9,707 nt of DNA from an uncultured Prevotella sp. (GTDB taxonomy: Bacteria > Bacteroidota > Bacteroidia > Bacteroidales > Bacteroidaceae). The stretch's first letter is position 1, and each line of letters starts with the position of its first letter. Below, piece after piece: positions 6,588 to 9,707 of this stretch. The translations under genes and the position numbers were made by a program. The notes under the pieces are model-generated. The model had not been told where the DNA came from and did not search any database. It saw only the letters and a list, made by a program, of their open reading frames with translations. The DNA is taken from positions 1-9,707 of the forward strand of contig CAAGLS010000034.1 in assembly GCA_900770845.1 (NCBI GenBank), given 5' to 3'.

Positions 6588-8968
6588 ATAAACTAAAAAC
6601 ACTTCTTACCATGATGCTCACCGCAGCCCTGCTGCCCGCTTGCGCGCAGCCTTACGCTCCCTCTCCCAAGGGCGGTGAGGCCATCATCGAGACTTTCAAG
6701 GACATGGTGGACAACATGCTCTCGGGCAAGACCGCGGGCCGCCACGTCGACTATAACGTCATTCCCCAGCCCCAGCACGTGGCCTACACCCACAAGGAGG
6801 TGTTCACCGTCAACGACTCCACCTCCATCGGCGTGAGCAGCGCGGCACTGCTCCACGACGCGCAGCTCTTGGCCGCCTACATCCAAGAGCTGAAGGGCGT
6901 CAGGCTCACCGTTACGGACCATCCCGTGGACCGCGGCATCAACCTGATGGCCATAGCCAACGACCGCTCGGAGGGCTACCGGCTCTCTGTGGCCACCAAC
7001 AGAGTGGAAATCAGCGGCTCGCCGGCCGGCATCTTCTACGGCATACAAACCTTGTGCAAGTCGCTCGTGCCGGGCAAGACGAGGGAGTTCTATCTTCCCA
7101 CAGCCGTGGTGGAGGACGAGCCGCGCTTCGCCTATCGTGGCGCCCACCTCGACGTGGCGCGCCACTTCTATCCAGTGGCTGAGGTGAAGCGGTTCATCGA
7201 CCTCATGGCCATGCACAACCTCAACCGCTTCCACTGGCACCTGACCGACGACCAGGGCTGGCGCATCGAAATCAAGTCGCTCCCCGAGCTTACCCGCGTG
7301 GGTGCCTGGCGCAAGGAGACGCTTGGCGACGGCAAGAGCCACGGCGGATTCTACACCCAGGATGAGATTCGCGACATCGTGGCCTACGCCACCCAACGCC
7401 ACATCACCGTCATCCCCGAGATAGACATGCCCGGACACACACAGGCCGCACTGGCCGCCTATCCCCAATTGGGCTGCACGGGCGGCCCCTACGACGTGTG
7501 GACGCAATGGGGCGTGAGCGACGAAGTGCTGTGCGCCGGCAACGACTCCACGCTCAAGTTCATCGACGACGTATTGGGCGAGGTCATCCAGCTCTTCCCC
7601 TCGGAATACATCCATATCGGAGGCGACGAGTGCCCGAAGACGCGGTGGGAGCATTGCCCGAAATGCCAGGCACGCATCAAGGCACTCGGACTGCAGACCG
7701 ACAGCACGTCGACCAAGGAGCAGAAGCTGCAGTCGTTCATCCTTGCCCATGCCGAGCGCTTCCTGCAGCAGCATGGACGACACGTCATCGGCTGGGACGA
7801 GATACTCGAAGGCGGACTCACGCCGGATGCCAGTGTGATGTCGTGGCGCGGCACTGAGGGGGGCGTCAAGGCCGCAAGGCTCCACCACAATGTGGTGATG
7901 ACGCCCGTCGGCGACTGCTATCTCAGCCAGACGGAGTTCGCTTCGAGCGATGAGGATCCCTACCACGCCGGGGGCTACCTGCCCTTGGAGCGTGTCTACA
8001 ACTTCCAGCCCATCCCCGATGCACTGCGCAATGCCGACAGCAGCTACGTCATGGGCGTGCAGGCTTGCCTGTGGGGGGAGCGCATCCGCAGCCTCAAGCA
8101 GGCGGAGTTCATGCTCCTGCCTCGCCTGGCCGCGCTGAGCGAAGTGGCATGGAGCCAGTCGGCCGGCCGCGACTACAAGGCTTTCCTCCATCGGTTGGCA
8201 CCCATGACCTCGCTCTACGACTCGCTGGGCTTCAACCACTCTCGCTGCTTCGAGGCCATCCGCTTCAAGTCGCAGCCCGACGTGGGCCGCCATCGTCTGG
8301 CGGTAAGGCTCTCCTCTTACGACGACAAGACCATCCGCTTCACCCGCGACGGAGACGACCCCGGCAGCGGCACGTTCTTCAGCACCGTCGACGCGGGCGA
8401 GACCATCTACGTAAGGAAGAGTACGCAGCTACGCGCCGAGGTGACACATGCCAACGGCCATAAGGACACGCTCTCGGAGGACATATCCTTCAACAAGGCC
8501 ACGCTCCATCCCATCACGCTGGCCCACGAGCCTGCACCCAACTACACCTTTGATGGAAAGGAGACGCTCATTGATGGACTGAAAGGGAAGAACAACTACA
8601 AGACAGGCCGGTGGTTGGGATTCGTCGGCAACGACTTGGATGCCGTGGTGGACTTGCAGAAGACGCAGACCATCACCGAGGCCAGCTTCAACAACTTCGT
8701 GCAGAAAGGTGACTGGATATTCGACGCAGCCCAGTTCGACGTGGAGGTCTCCACCGACGGACACCACTTCACGCCTGTGGGCACGGCCAAATATCCGATG
8801 CTCGAAGCCGGTTCGCCCGACGGCATCTACCACCACAAGCTCACTTTCACGCCCACCAAGGCCCGCTATGTGAGGTTGGTCGTGAAGCCCTGCGCCAAGA
8901 TTCCCTCGTGGCACACTGGAAAAGGCAGTCCCGCCTTCCTCTTCGTCGACGAACTCTGTGTGGAATAA
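6584..8968 (+). CDS. Exported GH20 beta-N-acetylhexosaminidase with C-terminal discoidin-like domain
   Basis: This 794-residue enzyme releases terminal beta-linked GlcNAc or GalNAc by substrate-assisted catalysis. The N-terminus MNKLKTLLTMMLTAALLPAC is a signal sequence. LPAC could serve as a lipobox, although Pro at -2 is atypical, so either lipoprotein or soluble periplasmic is possible. A linker of about 30 residues precedes the GH20 N-terminal alpha/beta domain (about 57-185). The TIM barrel follows, with FAYRGAHLDVARHFYP, HWHLTDDQGW (217-226), EIDMPGHTQAALAAYP, the catalytic pair Asp348-Glu349 in IHIGGDECP, and GWDE (Trp404). After the barrel comes a chitobiase C-terminal-like beta domain (about 565-645), then an F5/8 type C (CBM32-like) domain (about 650-794) that probably binds sugars. 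It overlaps the mannosidase stop by 4 nt, indicating one operon. The two activities fit trimming of N-glycan cores or similar host glycans. Confidence 0.95.
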   Translation: MNKLKTLLTMMLTAALLPACAQPYAPSPKGGEAIIETFKDMVDNMLSGKTAGRHVDYNVIPQPQHVAYTHKEVFTVNDSTSIGVSSAALLHDAQLLAAYIQELKGVRLTVTDHPVDRGINLMAIANDRSEGYRLSVATNRVEISGSPAGIFYGIQTLCKSLVPGKTREFYLPTAVVEDEPRFAYRGAHLDVARHFYPVAEVKRFIDLMAMHNLNRFHWHLTDDQGWRIEIKSLPELTRVGAWRKETLGDGKSHGGFYTQDEIRDIVAYATQRHITVIPEIDMPGHTQAALAAYPQLGCTGGPYDVWTQWGVSDEVLCAGNDSTLKFIDDVLGEVIQLFPSEYIHIGGDECPKTRWEHCPKCQARIKALGLQTDSTSTKEQKLQSFILAHAERFLQQHGRHVIGWDEILEGGLTPDASVMSWRGTEGGVKAARLHHNVVMTPVGDCYLSQTEFASSDEDPYHAGGYLPLERVYNFQPIPDALRNADSSYVMGVQACLWGERIRSLKQAEFMLLPRLAALSEVAWSQSAGRDYKAFLHRLAPMTSLYDSLGFNHSRCFEAIRFKSQPDVGRHRLAVRLSSYDDKTIRFTRDGDDPGSGTFFSTVDAGETIYVRKSTQLRAEVTHANGHKDTLSEDISFNKATLHPITLAHEPAPNYTFDGKETLIDGLKGKNNYKTGRWLGFVGNDLDAVVDLQKTQTITEASFNNFVQKGDWIFDAAQFDVEVSTDGHHFTPVGTAKYPMLEAGSPDGIYHHKLTFTPTKARYVRLVVKPCAKIPSWHTGKGSPAFLFVDELCVE

Positions 8969-9012
8969 AGGCTAAAAAAATCCCAAGAGAGGGAAGGCAA
9001 GAATCCAACTGC

Positions 9013-9051
9013 AGGGGTCGGAGGCCGAACCCCTCCCTACGAAAGGAGGGG
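9013..9051. repeat. Two overlapping, mutually exclusive stem-loops after the GH20 gene
   Basis: AGGGGT-CGG (9013-9021) can pair with CCG-a-ACCCCT (9025-9034), giving a 9-bp stem with one bulged A. CCCCTCC (9030-9036) can instead pair with GGAGGGG (9045-9051), giving a 7-bp stem with an 8-nt loop. The segment 9030-9034 is used by both, so only one can form at a time. It lies 45 nt after the GH20 stop codon. No T-run follows. It may be a 3' mRNA structure of the glycosidase operon or part of the repeat-rich island that follows. Confidence 0.6.
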
Positions 9052-9087
9052 AACCCAATCCCCAAAAAGCATGCAACCGAAGACGTG

Positions 9088-9136
9088 CAACCAACAGCAG
9101 GGGCCGTGCCTTGTGCACGGCTCCTGCTGTTGGTTG
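9088..9136. repeat. 22-bp hairpin
   Basis: The arms 9088-9109 and 9115-9136 pair over 22 bp around a 5-nt loop (CTTGT). The only non-Watson-Crick position is one that becomes a G-U pair in RNA. The stem includes CAACCAACAGCAGG and CCGTGC, with GCACGG on the other arm. It is 119 nt downstream of the GH20 gene and 12 nt before the foldback element at 9149. The stem is strong enough to block an RNA exonuclease or polymerase, but the following sequence (ATCATATCTC) is not a T-run. It is therefore called as a structure, not a terminator. Confidence 0.85.
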
Positions 9137-9148
9137 ATCATATCTCTC

Positions 9149-9411
9149 TATAGGTCGGTTCTAAAAATTAGGTCGAGGCGTATTGGCTCAGCGCCCACCT
9201 TTTCTCGCCATGGCAGAGCTCAAGCGAGCTTGGCTCTGCTCATTTGGCTTATCGAAAAGGTTCTGCAAGATATCGAGTCTCAAAACGTAAGTTGAAGAGG
9301 GAGTGTAGCGGGCTACACGACCGATGAGACTTGACGTTTTGAGACCGATAGATGCAGACATATATCCGTATCGTCTAATTTTCTCAACCTAATTTATAGA
9401 ACTGGCCTATA
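9149..9411. mobile_element. MITE-like foldback element, 263 bp, with imperfect terminal inverted repeats
   Basis: The termini 9149-9177 and 9383-9411 are inverted repeats that match at 25 of 29 positions. A TA dinucleotide lies next to GGTCGGTTC on the left and GAACTGGCC on the right, so a TA target duplication is possible. The outer TATA is palindromic, however, so this cannot be settled. The interior is highly structured. ACCTTTTC (9197-9204) pairs with GAAAAGGT (9254-9261) around a 12-bp hairpin at 9213-9239. A 17-bp stem with one bulged A joins 9271-9288 to 9334-9350, and within it GTGTAGC (9303-9309) pairs with GCTACAC (9312-9318). No transposase is encoded, so any movement would need one acting in trans. 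Alternatively, it is a structured RNA gene. I do not recognise a named family. Confidence 0.6.
9188..9361 (-). CDS. Possible 57-residue ORF inside the foldback element
   Basis: On the minus strand an ATG at 9361 opens 57 codons ending in TGA at 9188. The product begins MSASIGLKTSSLIGRVARY and ends SSAMARKGGR. It is basic, has no signal peptide or membrane segment, and I do not recognise it. The ORF fills most of the element and runs uninterrupted through all its hairpins. A perfect TAnnTTTG lies about 66 nt upstream on the same strand (9427-9434). It may be a real small gene carried by the element, or simply a chance open frame in a palindromic sequence. Confidence 0.3.
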   Translation of the reverse strand: MSASIGLKTSSLIGRVARYTPSSTYVLRLDILQNLFDKPNEQSQARLSSAMARKGGR

Positions 9412-9426
9412 ATATATAAGAGGTGT

Positions 9427-9434
9427 CAAAGGTA
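9427..9434 (-). promoter_or_regulatory. TAnnTTTG, Bacteroidetes -7-like box on the minus strand
   Basis: Read on the minus strand this is TACCTTTG, an exact match to the Bacteroidetes -7 consensus. It points leftwards into the foldback element and its 57-codon ORF. No clear TTTG/TTG -33 box lies at the usual distance upstream, where the sequence is GC-rich. It is therefore only half a promoter by sequence. Confidence 0.3.
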
Positions 9435-9453
9435 TACTGCGCGCGCTGCGCTA

Positions 9454-9564
9454 CCGTGCGTCTTCGAGGCACGGACTGCGGCTTCCCTCCCAGCCACCAC
9501 CCCAGACTGCGGCGCTGCCGCGCCTTAGTCTGGGATTATTGATGATTCAGCCTCTCCGAGGCTG
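9454..9564. repeat. Cluster of three GC-rich hairpins
   Basis: Three stem-loops follow each other. (a) CCGTGC 9454-9459 pairs with GCACGG 9469-9474, possibly extended by CT/AG around TCG. (b) CCCAGACT 9501-9508 pairs with AGTCTGGG 9527-9534 and encloses GCGGC 9509-9513 with GCCGC 9517-9521. (c) CAGCCTC 9548-9554 pairs with GAGGCTG 9558-9564 around a 3-nt loop. The hexamer ACTGCG recurs at 9437, 9475 and 9505. None is followed by a T-run. No ORF in this stretch looks genuine. The region looks like intergenic repeat DNA. Confidence 0.6.
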
Positions 9565-9601
9565 TAGCCGGACAGATAGATTGGTTCTCCCCTCCCTCTT
9601 A

Positions 9602-9705
9602 GAGGCTGTAACAAAACCCAATAATCAGGGGTTCGACTTTACTTTCCTAGCCCAAGAAAAATCACCAACGTGGTTTTTCTTGGGTTATTGATTTTGACAC
9701 GGCTC
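9602..9705. mobile_element. Foldback with IS-end-like termini around an 18-bp hairpin
   Basis: The left end from 9602 begins GAGGCTGTAACAAAACCCAA. The reverse complement of the right end (ending at 9705) begins GAGCCGTGTCAAAATCAATA. The two align at about 18 of 25 positions if two single-base gaps are allowed. GAG-Y-C-GT-nn-CAAAA termini are typical in style of insertion-sequence ends. Inside, 9648-9665 and 9670-9687 form an 18-bp stem (two G-U pairs in RNA) closed by CAAC. GAGGCTGTA at 9602-9610 also occurs at 9558-9566. The window ends 2 nt beyond, so this could be a complete MITE of about 104 bp, an IS remnant, or one end of a larger element. Confidence 0.45.
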
Positions 9706-9707
9706 AC

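Noticed and set aside
8908..9153. 81-codon + strand ORF overlapping the GH20 end
   Set aside because: It is out of frame with GH20 and runs through hairpin DNA. The composition is arginine-rich shadow coding.
9071..9295. 74-codon + strand ORF across the 22-bp hairpin and the foldback left end
   Set aside because: It bridges two unrelated repeat structures, and the Cys/Gln-rich start is simply translated hairpin. There is no promoter or family resemblance.
1..9707. Defence, toxin-antitoxin, CRISPR-Cas, tRNA or rRNA genes
   Set aside because: None of the plausible ORFs or RNA structures in the window supports any of these.

Overview
The window reads as a chromosomal segment of a GC-rich member of the Bacteroidales, most likely Prevotellaceae-like. 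This is inferred from the gene families, the lack of Shine-Dalgarno sequences before the starts, the secreted glycosidases of Bacteroides type, and one match to the Bacteroidetes -7 promoter consensus (TAnnTTTG). No species can be named from the sequence alone. All six well-supported genes lie on the + strand.

Layout: (1) 1-154 holds two complete and one partial copy of a 64-66 bp tandem repeat. Each complete copy can form two hairpins, and the third copy runs into the start codon of the first gene. (2) 155-2853 holds three closely packed genes: a small DUF6483-like helical protein, a MATE-family exporter and an EamA/DMT-family transporter. The gaps are 25 and 4 nt, so they are probably co-transcribed. 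(3) 2854-3009 is a GC-rich spacer leading to a ZIP-family metal transporter (3010-3789). (4) 3790-4028 is a regulatory spacer with a 19-bp imperfect inverted repeat. It also has a two-part motif that is repeated exactly, with the same spacing, in front of the ZIP gene. (5) 4029-8968 is a two-gene glycosidase operon: a secreted GH2 beta-mannosidase whose stop overlaps the start of a secreted GH20 beta-N-acetylhexosaminidase. Both catalytic centres are intact. Together they fit removal of beta-linked Man and GlcNAc, as in the chitobiose core of N-glycans, although no SusC/D pair or other glycan genes are in view. (6) 8969-9707 has no well-supported gene but is densely filled with hairpins. It contains two overlapping, mutually exclusive stem-loops, a 22-bp hairpin, a 263-bp element with 29-bp imperfect terminal inverted repeats and a 57-codon minus-strand ORF, several GC-rich hairpins, and at the right edge a foldback with IS-end-like termini around an 18-bp hairpin.

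The protein-coding part is ordinary. The parts worth a second look are non-coding: the hairpin repeats at the left edge, the shared promoter-proximal motif, and the foldback-element island at the right edge. No CRISPR array, tRNA, rRNA, defence gene or transposase gene is visible.
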